Positions 1-10,400 of a stretch of 20,253 nucleotides of DNA are shown here, one piece after another (position 1 is the stretch's first letter; every line of letters starts with the position of its first letter). The position numbers and the translations under genes were made by a program. Origin of the DNA: Lichtheimia corymbifera B2541 (Eukaryota > Mucoromycota > Mucoromycetes > Mucorales > Lichtheimiaceae); assembly GCA_000697475.1 (NCBI GenBank), contig JNEU01001127.1, forward strand, positions 1 to 20,253, given 5' to 3'. The notes beneath the pieces are model-generated. The model did not search any database, had not been told where the DNA came from, and saw nothing but the letters and a program-made list of their open reading frames with translations.

Positions 1-330
1 ATGGACGCCCCTGCGCATCTTCCGCTCTATCAGGTCCACCTACTTGACAATGAACAAACACCACGTGTCATATAACATCATGCTTTTCAGCATATGTAAA
101 AACGAGAAAGTGCATTTATCTCTAAACTTTACAATGAAACATGGGCTCTTTCATAGAACAATATTGCTCGTCGTGGTTGAGCGCACCTTGTCAATCATGT
201 TTCACGATCAGGCTTGTCAACCCTAGATACACACAGGTTTACGTTTTTACATATGCTAAAACCATGATGCTATATGACAAGTGATGTTTGTTCATTGTGA
301 AGTATCATGCAAATGAGGTGTGTTACACAT

Positions 331-898
331 GCACGCACCTGCGCATCTTCCGCTCTATCAGGGTCGAGCTACTTCACAATGAACAAACACCACTTGTCAT
401 ATAGCATCATGCTTTCATCATATGTAAAAACGTAAATGTGCCTGTATCTCTAAACTTTACAATGAAACATGCGATCTTTCATAGAACAATATTGCTCGTC
501 GGGGTGTAGCGCACCTTGTGTGGAAGTTTCACGATCAGGCTCGTCGATCCTAGATTTCGCAATGTCACCACCAGCCAAAATGGATCGTGAGTCGACCTCT
601 TGAATTTTTTTTTTTCAACTTTGGCTGGTGGTGACATTGGGTGAATCTGAGAATGGCCACGACGATCGTGAAACTTGCACCCAAGGTGCGCTTCACCCCG
701 ACGAGCAACTTTGTTCGATTGACGGCCCCACGTTTAATTGTAAAGTTTAGAGATACAGGCACCTTTATGTTTTTACATATGCTTTAAACGTGATGCTATA
801 TGGAGAGTGGTGTTTGTTCATTGTGAAGTATCATGCAAATGCGCTGTGTGACACAAACACGCCTCTGTGCGTCTTCGGCTCTATTGTGGGCCAGCTGC
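331..898. mobile_element. Palindromic MITE-like unit with nested hairpin
   Basis: The left arm (331-545) and right arm (about 658-898) are imperfect inverted repeats of each other, including ACAATGAACAAACACCACTT on the left against its complement around 811-830 and shared GCGCACCTTG / CAAGGTGCGC segments. Between them sits a separate perfect 19-nt stem. Its left half is 561-579 and its right half is 620-638, and they flank a loop with a T-rich run (604-615). A second unit with the same architecture lies at about 19417-19926. I see a long-arm foldback without coding capacity. That it moved as a MITE is inference from its dispersed, palindromic nature. Confidence 0.7.
561..638. repeat. Short perfect hairpin inside the MITE
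   Basis: The stem halves at 561-579 and 620-638 are exact reverse complements (AATGTCACCACCAGCCAAA and TTTGGCTGGTGGTGACATT). The 40-nt loop carries GTCGACCTCTTGAATTTTTT. The same hairpin recurs near the right end (19609-19681) with about one stem mismatch, so it is a conserved module of the repeat family. Confidence 0.85.
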
Positions 899-994
899 TT
901 GACAATGAACAAAGACCACTTTCCATATATCATCACGCTTACAGGATATGTAAAAACATACAGGTGCCTGTATCTCTAAACTTTACAATGAAAC

Positions 995-1529
995 GCGAGG
1001 ATGTGAATGAAGTTGTATTATCCGATAATAGCGGCAATCTATACGAAAGCATGTCATCTAACTTTTTTTTTGTCAAAACACGCCACGATGGTCAGCCTGT
1101 TGTTGTATGCACACCTCTTGGAACATATCCGATTGGGCACGGTTATGAAGATTGTATGAAAGTCTGTGAGAAACACCAGATACCAATCGAATGGATATTC
1201 CCACAAGCTTCGGATGCACGAAATAACAAGTGGGAAGATGCTTCATCACCAGTACTCAAGGCTCTTATTACCCATAGAAACTGTGCATTTCAAGGATGGA
1301 AGGTAAATATTTGGTTTTATGGTTATGGGGGAGGTGGAAGATCCATGCATGATTGTGCTCACGATGCCTTTTTTAATAGCCCAACAATTCACTTTTGCTA
1401 AGCGTTTCCCCAACGATCGATCTGCTGCAACGTGAACTCTAACAAAAGATATACCGACGAGCCAGCAAGATCTTGTTAGCGAATGTACTTGAACAATATG
1501 AATGCTTAAATGCGAAACGTATCCAATGA
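995..1529 (+). pseudogene. Class IV aminotransferase (PLP fold-type IV), truncated and frameshifted
   Basis: Only the C-terminal half of a branched-chain-aminotransferase/D-amino-acid-aminotransferase-like protein remains. The reading begins right at the repeat edge with DVNEVVLSDNSGNLYESMSSN, the typical N-E-V-L...G-N-x-x-E-x-x-S-N block. The frame then shifts by one near 1119, giving LGTVMKIV (the family GT motif near the cofactor phosphate). It returns near 1158 to KVCEKHQIPIEW. Two further single-base losses near 1240 and 1255 split the expected W-E-D-A-F-I-T-S-T-S-R-L-L-L-P-I segment over three frames. A plausible intron (1303-1402, GTAAAT...CTAAG) joins in frame to SVSPTIDLLQREL. One stop codon follows, then QKIYRRASKILLANVLEQY to a TGA at 1527-1529. 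The N-terminal half, with the catalytic lysine, is absent and its place is taken by the MITE block. This is a clear pseudogene, though sequencing error could account for some of the indels. Confidence 0.8.
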
Positions 1530-1816
1530 AAACAACATTCAATGATGACACATGGGTGAATCAGCGGGGACGACTCTCCGTAGTGGCTTAAAAAGTTAAT
1601 CCGTTCGACGTGGCCCGCACTTGCCATTTTTGATGAATTGGGCAATCGCACACGTAATGGTTTTTGCGTGAAGGTATTCTTTGGTTAGCTGCATGGACAT
1701 GCATAAGCTCCTACATGAAATGGTATAAGTATGCAGTGAGCTCACCGTCGACATAAAAGTAACATCTTTTGTTTATTGAATCTCTCCTCCTCTCATCTTT
1801 TTATTCTTTGAATACA
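1530..1816. other. Intergenic region and NmrA-gene promoter
   Basis: No coding sequence is supported here. A TATA-like TATAAG lies at 1724-1729, about 90 nt before the chosen ATG. A CT-rich stretch (TCTCTCCTCCTCTCATC, about 1781-1797) sits just upstream of the start, as is common in fungal 5' leaders. Confidence 0.45.
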
Positions 1817-2683
1817 ATGTCGGAAAAAGTCTATGTTCTTGGTGCTACTGGCAATATCGGTGCTGAAGTAACACAAGCTCTTCTTGACAGTGGCGTTCGT
1901 GTCACAGCCTATGTGCGCAATCCTGCCAAGGTGAAGCAACATGATCTATTGACTTTGGTTCAAGGCGATTACAACGACCTGGCTCCCTTTGAAAAGTCCA
2001 TTGGTGGACACACCCGTCTTTTCCTCCTGATTGCTGATCTTATCAATATGCCTCGACTCAAGAAAGCCATCGCAGCTCGTGCTTATGCAGCGGGAGTTAA
2101 GCAAATTGTGGATATCTCTTCTCTTACTGTGTCTGCTGGTGGTCGTCGTACTACCATTGGCGCAGGCCATTCGCTTGCAGAAGATGCCATCATCGCTATG
2201 GAGGACCGTGGTACCTATGTTGCTTTGCGACCTGCACGTTTCATGTCCAATCAAGCATGGCAAGATGCTCTTACGATTAAATCAGATGGCGTCATTTATG
2301 ATACGGTGGACCCTGATGAACTCCAATCATGGATTTCCACAAGCGATATCGCCCGCCTTGCTGTCACTTGCCTCAAGGATCCCATTGAAAAGCATGGTGA
2401 CATCGTGTATGAAATGTCTGGCGAATCCATCACACCCAAGGAACGCGCAGCTGTATTTTCCAAGATCCTTGGACGACCAATTAGCTACAAGCGAATCTCA
2501 GTCTCGGATCGATACAATTATATTGTCGAAAATGTTGGAGCACCACATGGTGTTTCGCTTACTATTGCTGCTGGCATGTTCAAGGGCTTTGAAGATGTTA
2601 GCCCTGCTTTACCACTGTTGCTGGGTCGCGAACCTGAAACTATTGAGCAATGGCTTGAAAAGAACAAGAGCGCCTTTACTTAA
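1817..2683 (+). CDS. NmrA-like NAD(P)-binding oxidoreductase (atypical SDR)
   Basis: Single-exon gene, 288 aa from the ATG at 1817. The N-terminus MSEKVYVLGATGNIG carries the dinucleotide-binding glycine motif GATGNIG at residues 9-15 after a hydrophobic beta strand. It is followed by a second strand ending in AYVRNPAKV, where a basic residue of this type commonly contacts the NADP phosphate. The C-terminus (GREPETIEQWLEKN) matches the usual end of NmrA/EasG-like proteins, in which a G-R-x-P-x-T-x-x-x-W/F helix closes the substrate domain. Members include redox sensors (NmrA/HSCARG), quinone reductases and fungal metabolite reductases, so the substrate is not predictable. An in-frame ATG 48 nt upstream (1769) would add 16 poorly conserved residues and was not chosen. 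The gene converges on the PXA gene, with 75 bp between stop codons. Confidence 0.9.
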   Translation: MSEKVYVLGATGNIGAEVTQALLDSGVRVTAYVRNPAKVKQHDLLTLVQGDYNDLAPFEKSIGGHTRLFLLIADLINMPRLKKAIAARAYAAGVKQIVDISSLTVSAGGRRTTIGAGHSLAEDAIIAMEDRGTYVALRPARFMSNQAWQDALTIKSDGVIYDTVDPDELQSWISTSDIARLAVTCLKDPIEKHGDIVYEMSGESITPKERAAVFSKILGRPISYKRISVSDRYNYIVENVGAPHGVSLTIAAGMFKGFEDVSPALPLLLGREPETIEQWLEKNKSAFT

Positions 2684-2710
2684 GAGTGGTTTCTCAATTT
2701 GGATCATATG

Positions 2711-2716
2711 AATAAA
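2711..2716 (+). terminator. Poly(A) signal of the NmrA-like gene
   Basis: AATAAA lies 28 nt after the TAA stop, in the short convergent gap shared with the sorting-nexin-like gene. Confidence 0.5.
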
Positions 2717-2758
2717 TATTTACGTTGATCATTAAATAGCTAATTATACGAGATTTCT

Positions 2759-4609
2759 TTATTTACATTGATCGTCTACTAGACTGGGTATCGCTTTCGA
2801 TGCTACGAGATCCACCAAAAGAAACATGAGGTGCTTGTTGATATATTTGTTCTGCAATGGCTCAATGGCATCATGGATATGTGATTGTAATTCATCCAGA
2901 TTTGCAGCTTCAAAGACGACCTTGCCCATGATTCCTATTTCCTATCGTCAGCTCTAATAGTAAAAGAGCATGCATCTTAGCTTACCAGGAAAGCAAACTG
3001 TAAGCAACCTTTCCGCACGTATCCTCATTCGCTCCTTTTCATGTGCTGTCACTGGCTCGCCTTTACGAATAAATTGTCCATCTGGCCAAAGCAAGTTGCG
3101 TCCAAGCTGCAAGTAATATACCAACTGGTCTTCACCCAAAAAGTGCATGATGGTTTGCTCCAGAAATCTAAGGAATATAAAGCTCAAAAAGCTGTTTACC
3201 CAAGATCGTTAGCAATACTTACTTATCCACCAGTAATCCTCCACCTAGTACTCGCACCAATGGCCATAAGAACATCCCAACCATTGACCACGTCCATTGC
3301 AATACGGGTCGATCATCCACCAAGAAAGCGATGCGTAGAAAATGCATCCACGGCTCCAACAGTCGAACATGGCGTGTACGTTTGGTATGCTGAGCGACTT
3401 GCTGATATCGTTCTTGTGAGCTTGTCAAGATGGCGGTCAAGTACAACCACATGGTTTGGATAGGTGCCAGCATTACTTGTAGTGTGATATATATAAATGA
3501 AAAATGGCGTCGTTCATGTGCTTTTGCCCCATCCAATTCATCCCGTCCTGCATCTACTAGCTCGTCGCCTTGTTGTCGCCTTTTCTCCTGTAGTCGTTGC
3601 ATATGACTAGGTAAACTCTCAGCTTCTTTTTCCAGTGTTGTGGACTGCAGTGGTGGCGGTGGCGATGTAGCAGGCTGTTGTTCATTCGACATGTCTGTTG
3701 CCTGTGCTTCCTGTAATGCTGAAGCTAAACGTTCCTGCTTTTGTTCAGGTCCATCCGTAACATCGGGTGATTCATCCACCAATATCAAGTCCTCGGGTGA
3801 AGCGAATTGTCCGGTTGCTTCGAGTTCATCCACCAATGGATCATATGATTCTAATAGCTAAGGCATAAATGAGTATATACAAACAATATAAAAAAGTTCC
3901 ATGTCATACCTTGCATATAATCATATGAATCACGTATGGATCGGCCAAGAGCTCGACAATATTACCAAGTACCAGGTTGGCTACTAGTTCTCGTACAAGA
4001 TGACGTACACAATCACTGTTGTAATCTGCTGGATCCAAAACTGTTTGCAGGATGGCGTCGGTCAGAGCACGAAGATATTCAATTTCCTGTTCCTCGGATC
4101 GTAATGCGAAATGCGGCTGTGTACCATGGAAAAGGGCTTCAAGTGATACTGCATTACCGGCATGGCTCATATGAAGTCGCATCTTGGCTTGTCGATAGTC
4201 TTGATAATGAATCGATAACAAGTTGGGAGCACTGATCATGATAAGCTCTGTCCAATCCACCTAATGATATACTTGATCAACAACTCGCATGAAAATAGAC
4301 TATCCACGCCCCTTTTTGGCTACTTACTTGCTCACAAAATCGTGTCTCGAGCTCTCGAATAACAACAATAAGAATACGGACAAGTTCGGCTACAAAGTCT
4401 TGGTCATTGGTCACAACTCGGTACCACGGGTGTATGAAATCTCGAACAAGAAGTGCAATGTAGGTATATAGCTCGGAATCAATAGGCTTGGAACGTGTAA
4501 TTCGTGGAGGTGCATTGAGTCGGCGTGGATCAGTCTTCGATAAAGAAAGGATATGTGGGAATAGAACACGCAAGTGGAATGACCTTAAAGCATCTGTGGA
4601 TATTGACAT
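2759..4609 (-). CDS. PXA and Nexin_C domain protein (sorting-nexin/Mdm1-like)
   Basis: Five exons on the minus strand: 4609-4328, 4260-3910, 3857-3223, 3167-2986 and 2934-2759. Coding length is 1626 nt (541 aa), with introns of 67, 52, 55 and 51 nt, all GT-AG. Residues about 42-225 form a PXA (PX-associated) domain, with LYTYIALLVRDFIHPWYRVV near its start and VDWTELIMISAPNLLSIHYQDYRQAK across the first splice. The middle is acidic and Pro/Gln-rich. It is followed by hydrophobic segments (about 331-352) and the Nexin_C domain, whose hallmark is the L-V-Y-x-L-Q...N-L-L-W-P-D-G block, then FPGIMGKVVFEAANLDEL across the last splice. No PX lipid-binding domain is seen between them, as in fungal PXA proteins. 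Known relatives (Mdm1, SNX13/14/25) work at ER-endosome or vacuole contacts, and a membrane-trafficking role is inferred. The start at 4609 (MSISTDALRSFHLRVLFPH) is the most domain-like, but in-frame ATGs at 4669 and 4723 remain possible. Confidence 0.85.
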
Positions 4610-5192
4610 TACAAAGAAGGGAGAACATAAAGAAAGAGGTTGGTTCCACTGCACCCATTTCGAGATCATTCCCCCCCACGTGATAATGTATACCCACACA
4701 CAACGCTCCTTCACAACCAGCATATGTCTATCTTATATCACTCTTATATTTCAGAGATAGGAGGGTGGGGAGGTGTCGTTCATGTAGATATATTGTTTCT
4801 GCTATGGCAATAATAAAAGGGCAATGCCTAGTCATTTGTGATGCATAAGGGATCCTTTATCATTAAGGCATTGACTGCGAAATGCAGGTCGATCATGTCT
4901 CATATATAATAGGAAGGGAAGTGGCTATAAATGTTGCTACATGTGTCAGCTCTAACGCTCAGGGTTGGTTACATACGAAAAGACCATCCATGATGCACAG
5001 AGTTTTTGATCATCTAAGAGCTTCCACCATATCAGCATGAACTATTTGTCTTCAATCGCATCATTGTTCAAGGAAGATTTTTATCTAGCCCCAAATTTGT
5101 TTACAGTATTACAAGGAGTATAGAGCAATGAATGTACAAGGGTGATACAAAAGTAGTAGCGATATAATGGAAGTGTTGTGGTGTTGTTATCA
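4610..5192. other. Intergenic region between PXA and PTPA genes
   Basis: This stretch holds the upstream region of the PXA gene and the 3' flank of PTPA, both on the minus strand. I see AT-rich, stop-filled sequence in all frames and no RNA gene or repeat. Confidence 0.5.
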
Positions 5193-6317
5193 TCATTGAT
5201 TGTCTAAGGGCTCAAAAGGGAACAAATGGCCGAACAAAAAGTGCTGAACCACGGGTACCTTTTTCAAGACCTCAGCAATATACATTTTGACCATGCCAGT
5301 GTTGACCTTGTTCCATGTTAATACAGCCGAGATGTCGAATAGCATTGGTGAATGCTCATGGAATGGCCCGCGCTTCACCTAAAAAGAGATGTTAGTGATC
5401 ATGATATCAGGCATGTCCTTGTACATTACCTGATGGATATATTGGATGCAGCGGAAATACATGTTTTCATTGGCCATGGCTTCGATAGTATCCTTGTTCA
5501 AGATAGATTTAGGCTTCAATCGTGGATGACCTTTATCAAAGTGGTGGATGAGTCTACTTTTGGAATACAACAACAACAACAACAACCCACTTACCAATCA
5601 TTTGTGCACTTCCCCAGATGTATGGCAAGAATTGATGATCATCCAAACCCCACACGCCGTGGCTACCTGCAGGTTCCAATGTGTATGTCCTTTGAATTTT
5701 GCGTGCAAGCTCCAAGTACTTGACGAAGATCTTGAGTACAATGGCTTCATAATCCTGCTCTGTGAATCCACCCAGCATAGCGACACCACCCAACCATGCG
5801 AGAAAATTGAGCTCGTGGCCCGATCCATAATCGATACGTGTACCGTTGCCAAATGATCCTGTCAAATAGACGCTCAACTCGGGAATAGCCGCATGCATCG
5901 ATGATGGTAACGTTGTCTGCATGATTGTATCCGCATTGCTCTCCACTTTGTTGAGCCATTGACGAAACGCCTTGTTACCGAAACGTTGTGGGTTGCCGAG
6001 AGGTGGGAATTCAGCGAGCCAACTATCCAGCGTATCCAACATGTCAAGCACCCGTTGTGTTTGCTATAAAAGAAACCTTCTGTTAATCCTGATGCACTAC
6101 CAATGGAGATTACACTAACCTGAGAAACGTGGCATGGATACGAGTTTGGTTTCTGAGTAACGCTCGCATTGAGAAGAATGACAAAGGTAAGCAAGCGAGA
6201 GAAGGCTTTGGTCTTGGTGAATCGATCAATGTCGACTTGAGTATGGATGCATTTCGTGGGTGTTGCTGGTGTATACGTCGATGAAAGACAAGGCAGTTGT
6301 TCTTTGACAGAATTCAT
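5193..6317 (-). CDS. PP2A phosphatase activator (PTPA/Rrd peptidyl-prolyl isomerase)
   Basis: Four exons: 6317-6120, 6063-5595, 5530-5430 and 5378-5193. They give 954 nt (317 aa), the usual PTPA core length, with introns of 56, 64 and 51 nt. The model reproduces family landmarks in order: an N-terminal [21 protein letters not shown] helix, then [17 protein letters not shown] (residues about 134-150, the conserved nucleotide/PP2A-binding segment), then [20 protein letters not shown] and RPKSI-like LKPKSI, then [20 protein letters not shown] spanning the last splice, and a C-terminal [17 protein letters not shown]...FPF. PTPA proteins activate PP2A-type phosphatase catalytic subunits and act as prolyl isomerases in cytosol and nucleus. 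The third exon boundary was placed at AAAG/GTCATCC because it alone restores [11 protein letters not shown]. The start at 6317 is the nearest upstream ATG and is less certain. The gene is divergent to RPC11. Confidence 0.93.
5567..5588. repeat. (CAA)n microsatellite inside a PTPA intron
   Basis: About seven CAA units (plus strand) lie just downstream of the donor of the 5531-5594 intron. On the coding strand they read GTT repeats directly after GTAAGTGG. Length variation here would alter intron size but not the protein. Confidence 0.75.
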
Positions 6318-6811
6318 AGGGCAGACAACGATGAGGAAGAAACCCACTGAAATCAGTAAAGTACGCGAACTGGGTGATTTTTGCATGAAAACAGCCCAGC
6401 CCATTCCTTGATGGAAGGGGTATTTCACCACCACAAAGACCACAAGCATGCATAGGCAAAGCAAGCATGTCAGTCATCATGGAGCTTCCAACAATAATAT
6501 CACAATGAAGAAGATCATGATCCAGATTATATATAACTCACCAATGAATACAACATAGATCGTCCTTTTATGAATCAATAAAAATAAGCATTGTAATAGT
6601 AAATTAGCTACTCTAGATGATCTTGTATGCGATGTATGGGATTGTGCTATATCATCGAGGTGACAAGGTCTGTGTTGCGGTACCCAACAGCCATCCAGCC
6701 AGCCAGCATTAATCTTGCCTCTCCGCTTCATATCCTCTCGAATTTTCTTTGTCTTGGACCATCCACACACACACGCACATACAGAGACAAGCCGTCGTTG
6801 TCGTCGTCGAA
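6318..6811. other. Divergent promoter region, PTPA / RPC11
   Basis: This 494-bp spacer separates two start codons that point away from each other. It is AT-rich around 6485-6605, with a TATATAT element near 6528. It has a CA-rich run (about 6766-6782) and a GTCGTCGTCG stretch (about 6795-6808) immediately before the RPC11 ATG. A small upstream exon for PTPA cannot be excluded. No other gene is supported. Confidence 0.45.
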
Positions 6812-7262
6812 ATGCTGTTTTGCCCGATATGTTCTAATATGCTCCTCATTGAGAATGAGGATGGCCAGGACTTTTTCTGTCAGACATGTCCTTATACTTA
6901 CAAGATCAAACAACGGGTAAGCCTGATCAACCCCTTCAGTGTCGAATCCTTGATCCTGGAACTGACATTGGCCAATTGAATAGCATACTACTCGAAAGGA
7001 GCTTCAACGTAAAGAAGTCGACGACGTTCTCGGTGGTGCAGACGCTTGGAAGAATGTTGACTCTACTGAGAGTAAGTAAACGATAGTAGTCAATGATGTG
7101 GATAGGAACACTAACAGCGTATGTTTTCTAGTAACGTGCCCCAAGTGTGAACATGAGCGTGCCTTCTTTATGCAAATCCAGATTCGATCAGCTGACGAAC
7201 CCATGTCTATATTTTACAAATGTTGTAATGATGCATGTCAACATCAATGGCGTGAAGGATAA
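6812..7262 (+). CDS. RPC11: RNA polymerase III subunit RPC11 (POLR3K, TFIIS-like)
   Basis: Three exons: 6812-6916, 6984-7071 and 7132-7262. They give 324 nt (107 aa), almost exactly the family length, with introns of 67 and 60 nt. The N-terminal zinc ribbon shows C4-P-I-C7 and C23-Q-T-C26 followed by PYTYKIKQR. The linker carries KEVDDVLGGADAWKNVDSTE, a strongly conserved POLR3K signature. The C-terminal TFIIS-type zinc ribbon has C67-P-K-C70, then R-S-A-D-E-P at 83-88, whose Asp86 and Glu87 are the acidic pair that stimulates RNA cleavage. Then come YKCCNDAC and HQWREG to the stop. The protein works in the Pol III core for transcript cleavage, termination and reinitiation. Its length and ungapped motifs make this the most secure call in the window. 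It converges on the kelch gene. Confidence 0.97.
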
Positions 7263-7376
7263 AAAAAAGAGCGTGTCATGTATATGTTATTTGCATTCCT
7301 GTATGATAGTTTTTGCATGTTGTTTGGATTGTTCTTTTGGAGAGGGTGATATTCTAATGATGTGATTGAGGAAAGG

Positions 7377-7418
7377 AAAGAGAGACAGAGAGAGGGAGAG
7401 AGAGAGAGAGTGTGTGTA
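7377..7418. repeat. (GA)n/(GT)n low-complexity tract
   Basis: An imperfect purine run of GA/GAGG units is followed by a short GT repeat. It lies in the 173-bp gap between the convergent RPC11 and kelch stop codons. Confidence 0.8.
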
Positions 7419-7435
7419 TATTGTATGTATGCAAT

Positions 7436-10400
7436 TTAAAATCCACGGGGAGGAGATGGAGCGCTGTTTTCAATACGGTGCATAGCATCACGCATCATGG
7501 CTAGTTGGATTTCGGCATCTTCAAGTTCACGTGTGGTTTCTTTGAGTGTTTCATCGCGTTCACTTAGGATGGTCCTCAAACGAGCCATGTCATCCATGCT
7601 TTCTGCAAGTTTTTGTTTCAAAGCAGCAACTTCATTACGTGCCTTGAGATTAGCAGCTTCAAGACGAGAAACCGATATATGTGCCTCCGAGACGTCCTGC
7701 GTCGTAGCGAGAGCGTTTGCAAGTTGTTGAGTAAGTTCGGCAATCTTGACAGTGCCTTGACGTGTTTGCGCTTCAGCTTGGATAGCACGATCGTGGACAT
7801 TAGCAAGCTCCTCTAGAGCACGCTGATGGGCTTCTTGGGCTTCTTGTGCACGTTCATGAGCATCCTTGGCACGTTCCTCAGCAGCAAGTCTGGAAGAATG
7901 ATCATGTTGAGCACGTTGTTGTAATTGCTGAAGTAATCGACTGTTGGCTTCATTCTCAGAAAGTGCAGCTGCTAATCGCTTCTCAAGCTCCTCAACACGA
8001 TCCGCTTCAAGAGTGGGGTCAAGTGGTTGTCGACTCTTTAACGATTCATATTTGGCCTTAAAGTAAGCAGCTTCTTGTAATGCAGCCACACGCATCCGAT
8101 CAGCTTGTGTCACCTTTTGTGACATGGGTTGTGCCTGATGCATAATCGATTGCTTTACACGTCGTAGCTCAGCCTTAACATGCACCAATTGATCAAATAG
8201 CTTGAACTTGTCTGGTTCGCCATCAAAGTCCATCAAGAGTCGCTCTTCATCAACATCGTCATCGAATCGTTCGCCTTGTGCTGCACGAAGTTTACGTGCA
8301 ATGGATACCTCTGTACGCCACCATTGCTCCTTTTTACGCATCTCATTCACTATCAATTCACGTGAACGTAGCTCGCGCACCAATGCTGCCTTTTCTTCTT
8401 GTATCGGATCTGGTACAGGTGCAGATGATTTAGGTCGTGGTGGAGGTGTCAAGGGTGCACCATTGTTGTCAATGCCGTTAGGAATAGAAGAATGTTCTTG
8501 TTGTCGAGGAATAGGAGATGCTGTACGATCCATACTTGATGTATCCTGAGTATCATGTTGATGATGACGTCCATTAGCCATAGGTGAAGCAACACGAGGA
8601 GGGGTATCCGTAGAACGAGGCATTTGTGATTTGGGTCGATCATCAATCACGTGATCAGCCATCGTATGACGATAGGAACTGTTAAGATTGACGCCTTCAC
8701 GTGATGGTCGTGGTGGAGGAGCGATGCCGTTCATTGTATTCCGAGGAATTGTAGGACGTGTTGGACGTTCATCATCAGTGAAACTCCGTAGTGAACCTCC
8801 TTTATCATTTTCATTAGAGCTTATAGATGCAGGTGACATGGGTCCATGGTGCCGTATCTCCATGTTGGTATCAACTTCAGTAAATGGCATTGGTGATGTT
8901 GTCCTTGTTCGTCGTCGTGCTGCTTCTGGGACTACTGATGCATGACGAGGCTTGGAAGGCTATTATATAGAATGAGTATATAGATATACCAACATATTAA
9001 AATGATTATATCTTTACCTGTGGTGTATCCTGAGGTTTTGATTGTGGGGTAACATGATCTCCACCACCAGCTGGCATAGGTGCTGACATGGAAGGCTGTG
9101 GTTCAATCAATTGTGGAGGTTCCAATTCATGCATTGCAGGTGATCCATTTATGCTACCATTTGCTGTTCCATTGTATTGTGTAGGCTGTTGTTGTTGTTG
9201 TGATGGTGAAGGAGGGATGGATTGATGCATAGGAGGAGGTGATCGTATCGGCGTGCTTTGTGAATTTTGAACAAGAGGCGGTGGTGGTGGTCCTCCTCCT
9301 CGTTGGATCGATGCTTCGGATTCGGACATGGATTGAAAGGATGTCGAAGAAGGGGAGGCATTAGATTGCTGTGATTGGGTAGATGGATAGTGTTGTTGCT
9401 GAGGTTGAGGTTGAGATGGATGTGGTTGGGGAGCGGGTGGTTGTTGAGCTGCCGTTTCAGGTGGATATCTGATTTTGGCTTTTGATTTAATTAGCATCAG
9501 CTTAATGTTGACAATTGAGCTTTCCCCACTTACAGCAATCAAGGATATAAGCCATTGAACCATCTTCGAGCTTGCCATTGCCATTATCACCACCAAGAAC
9601 ATAAAGCCTCTCTTAAACAAAAAAAAAAAAAAAGCCATATCTTGCTGAAGGAGCAGGTCCCATGTTTTGGAACATGTACCATCGTTGACCTATCATCAAA
9701 CATCAACGTTAATATGCCAACCATCACAGAGAGATTATATACTTACTTTTAATTCTAAAAGCACAAAGATCTCCCAAATCTTGGCCATCAGGACCACGAC
9801 CACCAAATATGTACATGACACCATCAACGAGTGAGGCTGAAAAGTCGGTACGAGGGATTGGGATATAACCGACAGCAGGAACTTGCATCCATAATCGGGA
9901 TTGTAGATCAAATGCCCAGACATCATTATACAAATGGTCACCATCCGTGCCTCCAAAACTGCATTTACCCGCGTCAGATGAGCTCATTCCCTCTGTGTAA
10001 CCTGTCTAAAAAAGTATCGCCCCGATTACTTACATGTAAAGCTTGTTGTCAAAAACCACAGAGACATGACCAGCTCTAGCGGAAGGTCCTTCATTGTTTG
10101 GCTTGATGAATTCCCAGTGCGAATTTGAAGGATCTAAGAAGCTTGTTAGAGCCATTTACGGCAATACTATGAACAATGGGACTTACATGTAGTAGTATTG
10201 AATGCAATCATATCATTGAGGTATCGTCCAGCACGTTGACCACCCCAAACATACATGATGCCATCTGCTATTGATGCTGAATGTCTTGATCGTTCCACTG
10301 GTAAATGTCCTTCCATTCGGATACGATTCCATTGTTTGTTTGCTATTCCCATGACAATTAATATTGTCTCAGCCCATTTAGCTTTCCCCCACACCCAGAC

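Larger units (their letters stand above)
1..994. repeat. Composite MITE-like repeat block, left end
   Basis: This block is built from one arm sequence repeated in both orientations. The arm has recognisable landmarks: a dyad around TTCACAATGAACAAA, then TTGTCATATAGCATCATG, GCATATGTAAAAACG, TCTCTAAACTTTACAATGAAAC, and a GCGCACCTTG segment before a TTTCACGATC motif. Plus-oriented arms lie at about 41-225, 331-545 and 899-994. Minus-oriented arms lie at about 225-330 and 658-898. The start of the window matches positions from about 329 onward, which gives a period near 328 bp. No transposase is visible, so this is a non-autonomous repeat. Short ORFs through it (SLNFTMK-type peptides) recur wherever the arm recurs and are not genes. 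The right end, at 994, abuts coding sequence of an aminotransferase. Exact element ends and target-site duplications cannot be fixed from this window. Confidence 0.85.

Noticed and set aside
565..762. Recurring 65-75 aa ORFs with SLNFTMK and HHQPK segments in both terminal blocks
   Set aside because: They are translations of the palindromic repeat arms and occur on both strands of the same DNA. The similarity between them is repeat homology, not protein conservation.
790..1401. Full 203-aa ORF as a real protein
   Set aside because: Its first ~68 codons are repeat arm, and its 3' part crosses frameshifts and reads into the intron. Only the central segment is genuine aminotransferase sequence.
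1246..1651. Minus-strand ORFs opposite the aminotransferase remnant
   Set aside because: They are antisense to recognisable class IV aminotransferase coding sequence and its C-terminal exon and have no features of their own.
2031..2711. 226-aa ORF overlapping the NmrA-like gene
   Set aside because: It is an out-of-frame shadow of a well-supported Rossmann-fold gene, with no recognisable motifs.
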